64,000 nucleotides of DNA from Belliella alkalica (GTDB taxonomy: Bacteria; Bacteroidota; Bacteroidia; Cytophagales; Cyclobacteriaceae): assembly GCF_022549785.1 (NCBI RefSeq), contig NZ_JAKZGO010000001.1:186001-250000 (forward strand). Direction: 5' to 3'. The notes under the pieces were generated by a model that was given only the letters and a program-made list of their open reading frames with translations, made no database searches and was not told where the DNA came from. Shown in pieces: positions 34,481 to 44,315 of this stretch. Every line of letters starts with the position of its first letter. The first letter of the stretch is position 1. The position numbers and the translations under genes were made by a program.

Positions 34481-35467
34481 ATGGAAATATTCAAATCGAA
34501 CTTTAAAAGTCTTGAGTTAGCAAACCACGTTACCATAGAAAACCTTGATTTGGAGAACCTACAAATCAATACTAGCGATTTATCAAATACTTATTTCGGC
34601 AGTTTATATTCCTATAAAATTGGTGAGTTCAATTCTTCCGAAAATAAGGTGCTAGTTTCATGGCTTAGCTATGTAGTTTATGCTGGACTTCTAAAGTTTA
34701 AATTTAAAAGAAGTAGATTTAAATTGAATTTAGGTTTAAATCTCAGGGACTATTACCAAAACATAAAAGATTATCTTTCAGTAAAAAAACAAAAAAAAAT
34801 AAGATATTTTAATGGAGAAAAAGAGGTTTCTAAAATATACGAAATAGTAAATATTGAAATATTTCCAAACATATATGCTTCAGCCTATGCACTATCTAAA
34901 ATCTCAGATAAACAAGAGTTTATCGTTTTGAAATTTGGTTTAGAAGATTTTGAAGGTATTTATTTCAATCCTGCCTTGAAAAGGGAAAACCAGGCTTATA
35001 GTCTTGGTGAAGGACTTGCTAAACATTTAACTGAACCTAGTTATGAAGGCCCTACAAAAGTCAAAGATGCCTTCGCCAGTAAATCAAACCTTAGCAAAGA
35101 TGCAAAAATTAGAAGGCAAATTGGAGAATATTTTAAAACCCACATTTATAAGAAGATAAATAGACTCGTTGGATCACGAATTGACGTACATATTATCATA
35201 ATACCAGAAGTAGGATTATCGTCATATGTAGGAGACATCATAGCAAGTAGTATTAAGGGAGGAAGTACTATTGAAATAATTTATCACTCAAACGCTTTAG
35301 CGAGTGAAGGTCTATATCTAATTGATGAATTCGAATTATATGATGCTTTCAACGAAAAAGTAGGAGTAGCTATTACCAATGACAAAACAACATTTACAAG
35401 CAGAAAAAATAATCAGATAACAGATGAATTATTATGTATATCGTCTTTTACACCAATAGCCAATTAA
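34481..35467 (+). CDS. Divergent actin-like (ParM/Alp-type) protein, possibly inactive
   Basis: 328 residues. The order of segments resembles bacterial actin-like proteins of the ALP_N group: TYFGSLYSYKIGEFNSSENK (about 38-57), a helix, then LGLNLRDYYQNIKDYL (about 86-101), RYFNGEKEVSKIYEIVNIEI and FPNIYASAYAL (about 128-138), and near the end HIIIIPEVGLSSYVGD and NALASEGLYLI, the positions of the GGG and ANxxGx motifs. The phosphate-1 DxGxxxxK strand at the N-terminus and the second DxGGGT motif are absent, and a TAA stands four codons before the ATG, so no missing N-terminus is encoded. It may bind without hydrolysing nucleotide. Monocistronic and AT-rich. I regard the family call as tentative. 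Confidence 0.5.
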   Translation: MEIFKSNFKSLELANHVTIENLDLENLQINTSDLSNTYFGSLYSYKIGEFNSSENKVLVSWLSYVVYAGLLKFKFKRSRFKLNLGLNLRDYYQNIKDYLSVKKQKKIRYFNGEKEVSKIYEIVNIEIFPNIYASAYALSKISDKQEFIVLKFGLEDFEGIYFNPALKRENQAYSLGEGLAKHLTEPSYEGPTKVKDAFASKSNLSKDAKIRRQIGEYFKTHIYKKINRLVGSRIDVHIIIIPEVGLSSYVGDIIASSIKGGSTIEIIYHSNALASEGLYLIDEFELYDAFNEKVGVAITNDKTTFTSRKNNQITDELLCISSFTPIAN

Positions 35468-35580
35468 AATAATTTAACTTCTATATTTATTCACTTTGTT
35501 TAATTAGCCTTCGACAGCTGAAAAATAGCAAAATTATTAGTTACAAAATCAAAAACTGGGTATTATTGCGGTTTATAATA

Positions 35581-38202
35581 TTAATTGTAATTAAAAGAGT
35601 CAAATGGGATCAATAAAGTAACTTTTGTCCCCTCTCCTTCTACAGAGTCAATTTCAATTTCTGCATTGATTAGTGAAACAAATTCTTTTACTATACTTAA
35701 TCCTAAGCCAGTGCCCTTGATTCCTGTTGTATTCTTTGCTCTGTAAAAGGAATTAAACAGACCTGATTTATCCGATTCTGGTATGCCAATTCCAAAATCC
35801 AGAATTTCTACGCAAATATTTTGATCATCTTGGAGTACACTGATTATAGGACTCTCTTTTCCTACAGAGTACTTTAAGGAATTTGAAATAACATTTTCTA
35901 AAATATGATGAAGCAAGTGTTCATCTGAATACAATGCGGATAAATCAGATTTAATGTTTAAAATAGGTTTTCTTTCGTCTCCTGGTAAATTAATATTTTC
36001 AATTAATTCTATCAGAAGCTTTTCTATCTCTACTTCGGTAATATTCGTTTGTATTTTTCCTTGTATTGTTTTTTCAAGCATCAATATTCCATCAAGTGTC
36101 TTTTCTAGTCTATCTACTTGATTCAAAATCCCATAAGCATGTTTATCTAAAACATTAGTATTTGGAGTTCCAATTTTTGCAATATTCATTTGAATAAGCT
36201 CAACACTCGTTGTAATAGTAGCTAAAGGAGTTCTAAACTCATGGGAAGCCATAGAAATAAAACGTGATTTTAGTTTATTCAACTCCTGTTCTCTACTTAA
36301 ATTCTCTTCTATTAATTTGATTCCATTTTTAACTTCTGTAATATCTTGAATTGTACCAAACAATTTAATATCTGACTTAGAAACAAATTCCAGACTACCA
36401 ATAAATCTAATCCATATATCATTTCCTTTATAAGATGTTAAATTTAGTTCTAAATCAAAAGTCTTGTTATTCTCTGTAGCATCCTCAAATACAGCCATCA
36501 ATTTTTGTATTGACTCCTCTGAGTTAAAAAAACTTGTCCATGTTAATTGACTCATAATTTCTGGATCAGCATCTTCAATTTCGAGAATTTCCAATACTTG
36601 ACTTGAAATGATTGGCATCTCTTTATGTAAAAAACTTGAGTAACTCATTTCCCAAGTACCAATTTTTGCAATTTCATTGCTTTTTTCTAAAATAATCTGG
36701 TAAAAATCATTAAGCCTTTGTAGCCTCTTAAATTCCGAAGCATCTAATATAAACAAAACGTAAAATGGATTTCCATTTATAAAAGTACGAGAACAGCTTA
36801 TGCTAATTTCTTTTGCCTTACCATCAACTGTAGTTATTTCAAATTCATTTAAATAAGAGTTTTCGAGATCCAAAGGCTTTAATTGACTATCTTTAGATAT
36901 GAATTCTTTAAAGAAATTTTTACCAACTAATTTTTCTGAAACTTCCCCCAATAATTGAGTTGAAACTCTATTCCACTTAATAATTTCACTTTTATGGTTT
37001 AATAAAACCAAAGCTGTCCCAGCGTTTTCATAAATGGAAGTAATTGCTTGGGAGTTTCTTTTATTTCGAAAAAATTGATATACAATAACTGACAAAAGTA
37101 TAATAAGAAAAAATGAAGTGCCTATTAACACATTTATAACTTTTGAATTTGCCTCAACAATTTTTTCATTGATTTCACTCGACTTGATCTTTTCGCTATA
37201 AATTTTTTCAAGATCCCTACTCTGAATTAGATCAAGTGCAATTTTTGTTTTATCCTTTAAATTAACTTGATTCAGTTCAGTTATTATTCTAGCATATTGA
37301 TTTGTGTAGTTTTTCACCTTTGTAATATCACCAACTTCAAAGTAATAGTCTATTAATTCTTTATAAACTTCAGTTACAAAAAAGGGGAAACCAAACTCCT
37401 CTATTATCTGAGTTGCATTTTCAAGCATCTGAATCATTCGAGTTTTATCTCCATTCTTACTGTAGATCATAGCCAAATGATAAAACGCACTCATGGTTGC
37501 ATATTTTTGTGCATCAGTACCTAAATTTGTAAATATCTTTTGTGATTCCTCAAAAAGAACCTGGGCGGCATCAAATCGTTTTGCTTTGAATTCAATTTCA
37601 CCTAAATAGCTTAAGCAAGAAGATAATAATTGAGGACTATTTGATTCTTCACTTAATTTCAAAGCGTTTTGAAAAAGTATTTTTGCGGAGTCAAATCGTA
37701 ATAAGACATAATGGGCTCTAGCCAAGTTGTGAGAAGTAATGGCTTTCCTATTAATATTTCTGGTATTTGAAAAATAATCGTAGGCTTTTTTATGAAATTC
37801 AAAAGAAAGAGAATCTTCTTCTAACCTTCCAAAAGTATGTCCTAACGAAATATTACAATTTGCAATCCCTTCTTCATCCTTTAATTCTTCAAATATATTG
37901 ACTGCCATGTTGATGTATTCTATTGATTCTGCATAAGAATCTTGAGAAGAGTAAACTGAAGACATATTTCGAAAAGCAAATGCCTGCCCTTTTTTATAAT
38001 CTATAAATAGGGAAAGTTCGAGTGCTTCATTTGCATATTGAAGTGCTTTTACGTTATCAACAAAAGAATAATCTCTACTAAGGTCATTGAGACTATCAAT
38101 TTTATTTAAAGTGCTCTTTTTTTCAATAGGAGCTTGTGAAAAGCAAATAGAATAAAATAAAAAAATCAATATGCTGAGCAGAGTTGTTTTTCTATTAATC
38201 AT
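35581..38202 (-). CDS. TPR-PAS sensor histidine kinase
   Basis: 873 residues from the ATG at 38200-38202, chosen over the GTG seven codons earlier because it opens a clean signal peptide (MINRKTTLLSILIFLFYSI). A periplasmic TPR region (about 30-330) with repeated helix pairs is followed by a membrane segment (about 350-375, VINVLIGTSFFLIILLSVIV), a PAS domain (about 390-500), another PAS-like region (to about 625), and the kinase core: phosphoacceptor histidine near 650 (SHEFRTPLATI), N box ENVISNSLKYS, and GIGIP and GTGLGLSIVKE ATP-binding boxes. It should autophosphorylate and donate to a response regulator; the gene at 38520 on the other strand is the nearest. Confidence 0.92.
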   Translation of the reverse strand: MINRKTTLLSILIFLFYSICFSQAPIEKKSTLNKIDSLNDLSRDYSFVDNVKALQYANEALELSLFIDYKKGQAFAFRNMSSVYSSQDSYAESIEYINMAVNIFEELKDEEGIANCNISLGHTFGRLEEDSLSFEFHKKAYDYFSNTRNINRKAITSHNLARAHYVLLRFDSAKILFQNALKLSEESNSPQLLSSCLSYLGEIEFKAKRFDAAQVLFEESQKIFTNLGTDAQKYATMSAFYHLAMIYSKNGDKTRMIQMLENATQIIEEFGFPFFVTEVYKELIDYYFEVGDITKVKNYTNQYARIITELNQVNLKDKTKIALDLIQSRDLEKIYSEKIKSSEINEKIVEANSKVINVLIGTSFFLIILLSVIVYQFFRNKRNSQAITSIYENAGTALVLLNHKSEIIKWNRVSTQLLGEVSEKLVGKNFFKEFISKDSQLKPLDLENSYLNEFEITTVDGKAKEISISCSRTFINGNPFYVLFILDASEFKRLQRLNDFYQIILEKSNEIAKIGTWEMSYSSFLHKEMPIISSQVLEILEIEDADPEIMSQLTWTSFFNSEESIQKLMAVFEDATENNKTFDLELNLTSYKGNDIWIRFIGSLEFVSKSDIKLFGTIQDITEVKNGIKLIEENLSREQELNKLKSRFISMASHEFRTPLATITTSVELIQMNIAKIGTPNTNVLDKHAYGILNQVDRLEKTLDGILMLEKTIQGKIQTNITEVEIEKLLIELIENINLPGDERKPILNIKSDLSALYSDEHLLHHILENVISNSLKYSVGKESPIISVLQDDQNICVEILDFGIGIPESDKSGLFNSFYRAKNTTGIKGTGLGLSIVKEFVSLINAEIEIDSVEGEGTKVTLLIPFDSFNYN

Positions 38203-38519
38203 TAATAAACATATTAATTTCACTTATCTGTAATTTAGATCACCCTTGATTAGTTTATCAAAGTAAATAGTCTCAATATTACTAAATTTAAAAATGATAA
38301 AATCAATTTAATTATAGTATATCAAAAATATTGAACCTTTAAAATACAATTAAAACCATTCATTTAAATAGAAACTTACAATAGCAAAATAAAGTAAATT
38401 AAAGTGCAAAAAATATGATTATAATGAATCTTTTTAAACATACCATTTATAAATTTCTATAGATATAAATATTTTTCTTTAAAATTTACTATATTTAAAT
38501 GTTATAAGCAAATTAAAAA
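38203..38519. other. Divergent promoter region between kinase and response regulator
   Basis: About 317 bp of very AT-rich DNA with no open frame. It must contain promoters in both directions; no exact TAnnTTTG element was found. Confidence 0.4.
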
Positions 38520-38882
38520 TTGGAAAAGAGAATTTTATTAGTTGAAGACGAAGAAGTTTTAAGAGCAAATCTTAAAGAAATTTTGGAACTGAATGATTTT
38601 GAAGTAGTAGAATTTTCAAATGGTGAAGATGCCTTAAGTTTTTTACTGAAGAATAGTGTAGATTTAATTATCTCAGATCTCATGATGCCAAGAATGGATG
38701 GTCACGACTTTCTGAGGAAAATTAAGGCTGATCCTTATTTAGAAAAAACACCATTCATTTTGTTGTCGGCTAAGATTGAAGTCCAAGATAAAGACTTAAG
38801 CATGGAACTTGGCGCAGACTTGTATTTAACTAAACCAATAAAAACTTATGATTTGATTAAATCAATTCAGTCAATTCTTTGA
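38520..38882 (+). CDS. Single-domain response regulator, TTG start
   Basis: 120 residues, receiver domain only. Acidic pocket ED at 9-11, phosphoacceptor D53 (LIISDLMMP), and K105 in TKP are present. The start is TTG at 38520-38522; an in-frame TAA two codons upstream (38514-38516) leaves no ATG alternative before residue 55. Without an output domain it works by protein contact or phosphorelay. It is divergent from the TPR-PAS kinase and convergent with the LytTR regulator at 38889, with 6 bp between stops. Confidence 0.9.
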   Translation: MEKRILLVEDEEVLRANLKEILELNDFEVVEFSNGEDALSFLLKNSVDLIISDLMMPRMDGHDFLRKIKADPYLEKTPFILLSAKIEVQDKDLSMELGADLYLTKPIKTYDLIKSIQSIL

Positions 38883-38888
38883 TTCTTT

Positions 38889-39617
38889 TCAATTTTCCAC
38901 ATGATTTCCTAAAAGAGATCTCAATATTTTATAAAAACCTCTTCTAATTGGTATTTGTACATCTTTAATTTGCAATAATTTACCATTAAAAGAATCAATA
39001 CAATTCATATTGACCAAATATGATTTATGTACACGCAAAAATATTGAGGCTGGAAGTCTTGCCTCTAAATCTTTAAGAATATCCCTAATCATAAAAGTTT
39101 TCTTTGTTGTAATTATTTTAGTGTATAAACCATCCGCTTGAGCATAAAGGATATCCGAAACCGGAATCAAAGAAATAAAACCTTTATCACGTATCTGAAT
39201 TGTAACTTCGTCATTTTTAATATCGACTTCATTACTCTTTCTTTTTTTATAATTAGATAGTGATAATAAGAGAGTCGTTTTCAAACTTTCTTTCGTAAAT
39301 GGTTTTAGTAAATAACCGTCTGGTGAGACATCTATAACTCTTTTTATAATTTCATTTTCAGAATAAGCGGTGATAAATACAATTGGAATATCTATTTTTT
39401 TCTTTATTTCCATTGCTAGTGAGATTCCATCCATATCACCGTTAATCATAATATCTAAGATTAAAAGATCAACTTTGTTCAATTTTATAAACTCAAGAGC
39501 ACCCAATGAATTATCGAATACAGCTGAGACATAAAATCCAAGAGAACCTAGGATCTCCTTAATATTTTGTGCCAAATCGTTTTCATCCTCAACTAAAACA
39601 ACGTTATTTACAATCAT
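38889..39617 (-). CDS. LytTR-family response regulator
   Basis: 242 residues. The receiver domain has phosphoacceptor D55 (LLILDIMINGDMDG) and K106 region LKPF; the C-terminal LytTR DNA-binding domain spans about 140-240 (ISLIPVSDILYAQADGLYT, then FLRVHKSYLVNMNCIDSF). It binds DNA repeats to control transcription. It closely resembles the protein at 44316-45014 in both domains. No LytS-type sensor is adjacent, so its kinase may be one of the two PAS kinases here. Confidence 0.92.
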   Translation of the reverse strand: MIVNNVVLVEDENDLAQNIKEILGSLGFYVSAVFDNSLGALEFIKLNKVDLLILDIMINGDMDGISLAMEIKKKIDIPIVFITAYSENEIIKRVIDVSPDGYLLKPFTKESLKTTLLLSLSNYKKRKSNEVDIKNDEVTIQIRDKGFISLIPVSDILYAQADGLYTKIITTKKTFMIRDILKDLEARLPASIFLRVHKSYLVNMNCIDSFNGKLLQIKDVQIPIRRGFYKILRSLLGNHVEN

Positions 39618-39851
39618 TCTTTTTTGAAATTTATTAATTGCATGAATTAAATAAATAAAAGGATGTTTAAAAAAATAATGATATCTAGTGATAAAAATCG
39701 TAAATGAAAAACTACATCCAAAAGATTGGATAGGTATTGAACCACTATTTGAATTGTTTTTTTTGAATTAGTGGTACATGATTTACAATTAAATGGTTTA
39801 AACTTTTGAAATAAAATATATTTTCTAAACTTGTATTTTAATAAAAAGCAG

Positions 39852-40208
39852 ATGAAAATTTTAGTAGTAGACGACGACTTGATAATTAGAACGGTTCTAA
39901 AACATTTCTTTTTAAAAAAAAATGAAGAAGTAGTCGTTACTTATGATGGAGAAGATGCATTAAATCAATTTCAAGATGATGACAAGTCCTATGATATTGT
40001 CGTAACAGATATTATGATGCCAAGATTAAATGGAATAGATTTAGCATACAAAATTAAAGTTGTTAGACCTGACCTTCCAATTATAGCCATTACAGCAGGA
40101 AATTTAGATCAATTAGTCGGGCACGAGTCTTTGTTTGAATCAAGTTTCAATAAACCACTTGAGTTGGCAAAACTATACGAAACAATCTTAGATATACTGG
40201 ATAGATAA
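39852..40208 (+). CDS. Single-domain response regulator (CheY-like)
   Basis: 118 residues from ATG 39852-39854 (MKILVVDDD), chosen because the upstream TTG would add seven residues not typical of the fold. Phosphoacceptor D53 (VVTDIMMPRLNG), acidic residues DD at 7-8, T/A position at ITAGN and lysine KP near 107 are present. It is a stand-alone receiver. It converges with the hybrid gene at 40212-41246, 3 bp between stops. Confidence 0.9.
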   Translation: MKILVVDDDLIIRTVLKHFFLKKNEEVVVTYDGEDALNQFQDDDKSYDIVVTDIMMPRLNGIDLAYKIKVVRPDLPIIAITAGNLDQLVGHESLFESSFNKPLELAKLYETILDILDR

Positions 40209-40211
40209 TAA

Positions 40212-41246
40212 TCATTTAAATGTAATTGTGATTATAAATTTCAAATCATCACTTATGTGAGCTGAAAAACTAGCATCATTTCTATTAGCATAAATCATAC
40301 TTAAATAGAGTCCAAGACCTAATCCTTGTTGTTCGTTGTACTTTCTATCTATCTGACTAAATGGTGAAATATCCAAATTACAGGGATGATGGATAATTTT
40401 TTGTTGGTTTGCTATAATTAAAGTCTTTTCTTTCAAAGAGAGAAAAATCTGCTCTTTAGAATTGAATTTACTTGCGTTTGTTAGAATTTCATTGAATATG
40501 AAGCCTAAAGTGTTAATATCAAATTGACAAGAGAAATCATGGTTGGAAATAAAAACGTATTCATTTTTATGATTTTCAAGTGATTCTTCCAAAATAGCTT
40601 TGATTGAAATAACATCAGATTTCTTAGGTTCATAGGTTTTTAGATCATTGAATCTAGCCAGATTTAATAAACTTTCATTAAGTCTTTTAGAGGCATCATA
40701 TGCAGTAACTAGAATCTCTTTTAGCTGGCCATAGTCAAATGTATCTATAGAAGTTGTAACCAATTCTAAAATTGACATTAATCCAAAAAGAGGGGTCCTA
40801 AGCTCATGATATTTCACATTTCTTTCATCATTTAGTACTTTTTCAATACTATCACTAAGCCAAAGCTCTCTACTCTTTTTCTTATCTATTGCTATATTGA
40901 TTGCATTTATAAGGTCTTTAGCGTGTACAGGCTTTGTCAAGTAATCTTCTGCACCAAATTCCATACCTTTTCTAAAATCATCTTTCTCAACCATTGCTGT
41001 TAAGAATAAAAAAGGCAAGTTGATTAACTTCTTATCATTTCTAACTCTAGCCAACAATTCCAATCCATTCAATTCTGGCATCATTATATCCGAAATAACT
41101 ATATCAAAAATTTCTTTATCTAAAAGCTCCAAGGCAGTCACTCCATTATCAGCTGTTAAAACTTCAAAATCATGAATTTCTAAAATATCTTTTATGTTTT
41201 GCTGAAGTTCTACTTCATCTTCTACTAATAATATTTTAATGTTCAT
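40212..41246 (-). CDS. Hybrid protein: receiver domain fused to a short histidine kinase
   Basis: 344 residues. An N-terminal receiver with D53 (VISDIMMPELNG) and K105 is joined to a HisKA-like helix with H147 (KYHELRTPLFGLM) and a compact ATPase domain (ILTNASKFNSKEQ, GLGLGLYLSM). The order receiver-then-kinase is the reverse of common hybrids and fits a relay that takes phosphate from another kinase. The gene overlaps the end of the large PAS kinase by 11 bp, so the two are coupled and probably act in series. Confidence 0.88.
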   Translation of the reverse strand: MNIKILLVEDEVELQQNIKDILEIHDFEVLTADNGVTALELLDKEIFDIVISDIMMPELNGLELLARVRNDKKLINLPFLFLTAMVEKDDFRKGMEFGAEDYLTKPVHAKDLINAINIAIDKKKSRELWLSDSIEKVLNDERNVKYHELRTPLFGLMSILELVTTSIDTFDYGQLKEILVTAYDASKRLNESLLNLARFNDLKTYEPKKSDVISIKAILEESLENHKNEYVFISNHDFSCQFDINTLGFIFNEILTNASKFNSKEQIFLSLKEKTLIIANQQKIIHHPCNLDISPFSQIDRKYNEQQGLGLGLYLSMIYANRNDASFSAHISDDLKFIITITFK

Positions 41247-44196
41247 AAGGTAATGTTATTATGAATTTTGCTCCTTCATTTTCTACACTTTCAAAGTGTA
41301 TATCTCCGCCTAGTTTTTCAATAAATTCCTTGACAATATTTAAACCTAAACCTGTACCCTTAATTGTATTGACATTTTTCGCCCTAAAAAAAGATCCAAA
41401 AATATATTTTTGATCATCAATTGGAATTCCCAAACCGTAATCTTTAACTATAATCTGATATGTTTTCTCACTTAAATTTAAAGAAATTTCAGGATTCCTA
41501 CTTGCATTAAAAGAATATTTAATTGCATTATCTATTAGGTTGTTAATTACATGCGATAATATCGATGGGTCTAAATTAATAATCCTATCTTCATTGGGTA
41601 AATTCAGTTTAATTTTTTTGATACTATCAGGAAAATAATGATCCACTGTATTTCTCAAAAAATGATTAATTGAAACTTGTTCTTTACTAATTACAATTTT
41701 GTCTTGGGCATTTTTCTCTAATACAAGCAAATCAGCGATTACTCTTGTTAGCCTTTGAATTTGATTATTTATTCTTTCTAAGTGCACTTTTGTCTTACTC
41801 TCCAAATGATCTTCCTTCAAATCACTAAGTAAAATCTCCAAAATTTCAGTACTGCTCATAATTGTAGCAAGTGGTGTTCTAAATTCATGAGAAGTCATGG
41901 ATATAAATCTTGATTTCAATTGATTTAGTTCTTGCTCCCTAGAAAGTGATTCCTTTAATTCTGTGAGTACTGCTTCTCTTTCAGTCACATCTCTTGATGT
42001 TGCCATGTAAGAATAGACCATACCATTATCATCAGTCAGTGGCGTAATTATAGTTTCTAATGCAACTACTTTGCCTGTAATTTTGTGCTGATGATTAATA
42101 ACTGTAGAAAAATTATTAACTATTTTAAGATTTGGTGTATTAATGCTAGATAAGCCAAATACCTCTTCTGGAGCTTTACCAACACATTCTTCAGGAGTAT
42201 AACCAAGCACCTTATGAATAGAAGGAGAAATGTACTCAAACTTCAAATCCAACGCATGCAAAGCAATAATATCTCCAGTATTTTCTGACAAAAGCCTATA
42301 CATTTCATCTGATTCAATACGTAACCTTTCTGCTTCCTGCTTTTGCTTATGTATTCTAATAGATTTAATTAAATTTGCATATCCAGAAATTAAAGGTTGT
42401 AATATTTCTACATCGGATTCTGTATAATCTGAGTCTTTATTTGCAAAACCCATCAATCCTAAGAACTCATCTCCCTTATAAACAGGGACTCCCATGAATT
42501 TTTTGATCGTTGGATGACCTTCCGGAGTTCCCGTAGCTCTCAAATCATTTTCAACATCATTTGAAATTAGTAACTCTCCAGAACATATTGATCTACCAAA
42601 TAGTGTATTAAGATTTCTAAACTCTAAACCAGATTGATAGTTGTCTCTAAAAAATTTCTCACTTTCATCAGACCATGCAATATTGGTAATTGAGTGGGTC
42701 TTTAAATAAGGATAATTATTTTCATCAAATAAAATCTCACCAATAAACCCAAATTTACTCCCAGTAATTTCTAATATTTTAGTCAAAAGGGTATAGAGCG
42801 GAGTTTGAAAATCTTTTTCTAAATAAAAACTTAATTGAGTATCATTGACAGCTTGAAGTAAATCATTAAGTTTTCTTAAAGAGTCTTCACTACTTTTTAG
42901 CTTAAGTTCTTTTGTTTTTAGCTCAGTTATATCTGTATACCTTCCGTGAATTTTTATTATTTTACTTTTATTATCTCTCACTGCCCAAGCTTTGTCTTGA
43001 ATCCAAAGCACTTTACCTTGGTCGTTTACAATTCTGTAAACAGCATCAAAAACACCACATTTAAAAAGTTTATCTACTTCATTTTTAACAAAGTCTCTAT
43101 CTTCGTGATGAATGATTTCATACCAATAGTTTTCTGTTTGAATATACTTTTCCCTATCGATACAAAGAACTTCAATGTTTTTAGAAACGAAAAGCACTTT
43201 TTTTAAATCGCCTGAAAAAGTGTATAGAGTATCCTTCACAGAGTTGATAACTGCGTTAGTTTGCTCAACACTTTCTTCAAGCTTTGCCAGTACTTCCTTT
43301 TCTCGATTTATGTCAATAATAGAACCTGTAAATGCCACTATTTCATTTGAAAAATCAAATTGAGGAGAAACTTGTACTTTAACCCATTTTGAGCCTCCTT
43401 CACTCATTAATAATTCAGATTCAAATGTTAATTTTTCAATAGTACCAATAGTCAATTGATTCATTAAACCACAGATCGTTTCTCTATATTCTTCTGCAAA
43501 TGCTGATTTAAAAGCATTTCCTAAGGTTGAGCTAACTGTTCTAGATGTAATATTTTTCCATTGTTTATTTATAAAGATCCATTTACTTTCCTTATCAAGT
43601 TTGAAAATGACTTCACTAACATTATTTATTAAAAAAGAATAACTTTCCTTTGCTTTAAGCAGTCGCTTTTTCTGTTTTTTTGATAATATGGTATATCCTA
43701 GTGTGGAGGTAAAAGCGTGAAGTGCAGCAGCTTGTTCATCAGAGTAAATATTCTTTGTAGAACAGTTGTCAAAACCAATAAAACCCCAAAACTTATTCTC
43801 AACCATTATTGGAATAAATAAAAACGAGAGAATACCCTGTTCAGACATGGTATCATAAAAATCTTTCCCATTGGTTTCTTCATTAAGTACTTCATTGATA
43901 ACTTGATTTTTGCTTAATTTTTCAGCAACAATCGGAAAAACTGACCAAGGTACATTTTGTAATTCCTCAAAATCTATTTGTGGAACTACACCCTCAGCAA
44001 CCCATTCAAATTTTTGAGAGAAATGAAGTTCATCATTTTCACCTTTATAATTTTGAAAAATGTATACCCTATCTACTTGAGTTGCGTTCCCAAGTAGAGA
44101 TAAGATAGAAGGGATAGCCTCTTTTATTTTATCCTTACTTTGCAGGATAAAATAAGACTTTCCTATTGCCTTTAAAATCGCTTCGCTGTTTACCAT
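41236..44196 (-). CDS. Multi-sensor histidine kinase (GAF-PAS-PAS-GAF-PAS)
   Basis: 986 residues with no signal peptide or membrane segment, so it is cytoplasmic. Order by inspection: GAF (about 20-175), PAS (about 185-300), PAS (about 310-425), GAF (about 450-620), PAS (about 630-750), then HisKA with the histidine near 762 (SMTSHEFRTPLATIMSS) and HATPase with NLIDNAIKYSF, GLGIPIDDQ and GTGLGLNIVKEF. It probably senses small ligands or redox state. Translational coupling with the receiver-kinase gene and proximity to the LytTR regulator at 44316 (divergent, 119 bp away) point to one relay. Confidence 0.92.
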   Translation of the reverse strand: MVNSEAILKAIGKSYFILQSKDKIKEAIPSILSLLGNATQVDRVYIFQNYKGENDELHFSQKFEWVAEGVVPQIDFEELQNVPWSVFPIVAEKLSKNQVINEVLNEETNGKDFYDTMSEQGILSFLFIPIMVENKFWGFIGFDNCSTKNIYSDEQAAALHAFTSTLGYTILSKKQKKRLLKAKESYSFLINNVSEVIFKLDKESKWIFINKQWKNITSRTVSSTLGNAFKSAFAEEYRETICGLMNQLTIGTIEKLTFESELLMSEGGSKWVKVQVSPQFDFSNEIVAFTGSIIDINREKEVLAKLEESVEQTNAVINSVKDTLYTFSGDLKKVLFVSKNIEVLCIDREKYIQTENYWYEIIHHEDRDFVKNEVDKLFKCGVFDAVYRIVNDQGKVLWIQDKAWAVRDNKSKIIKIHGRYTDITELKTKELKLKSSEDSLRKLNDLLQAVNDTQLSFYLEKDFQTPLYTLLTKILEITGSKFGFIGEILFDENNYPYLKTHSITNIAWSDESEKFFRDNYQSGLEFRNLNTLFGRSICSGELLISNDVENDLRATGTPEGHPTIKKFMGVPVYKGDEFLGLMGFANKDSDYTESDVEILQPLISGYANLIKSIRIHKQKQEAERLRIESDEMYRLLSENTGDIIALHALDLKFEYISPSIHKVLGYTPEECVGKAPEEVFGLSSINTPNLKIVNNFSTVINHQHKITGKVVALETIITPLTDDNGMVYSYMATSRDVTEREAVLTELKESLSREQELNQLKSRFISMTSHEFRTPLATIMSSTEILEILLSDLKEDHLESKTKVHLERINNQIQRLTRVIADLLVLEKNAQDKIVISKEQVSINHFLRNTVDHYFPDSIKKIKLNLPNEDRIINLDPSILSHVINNLIDNAIKYSFNASRNPEISLNLSEKTYQIIVKDYGLGIPIDDQKYIFGSFFRAKNVNTIKGTGLGLNIVKEFIEKLGGDIHFESVENEGAKFIITLPYEH

Positions 44197-44315
44197 AAGT
44201 TACATGCAAATTAAGACTTTAATTAGGAGTTTATAAACCACTTTATTTACTTAATTATGTTCTTAACATAATTTAAATGAATTTTAATAGCAATTAAAAG
44301 CTAAATTACCGCTGT

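Noticed and set aside
34481-35467. Functional plasmid ParM/partition cassette
   Set aside because: Both nucleotide-binding motifs are absent and there is no ParR-like gene or repeated centromere nearby.
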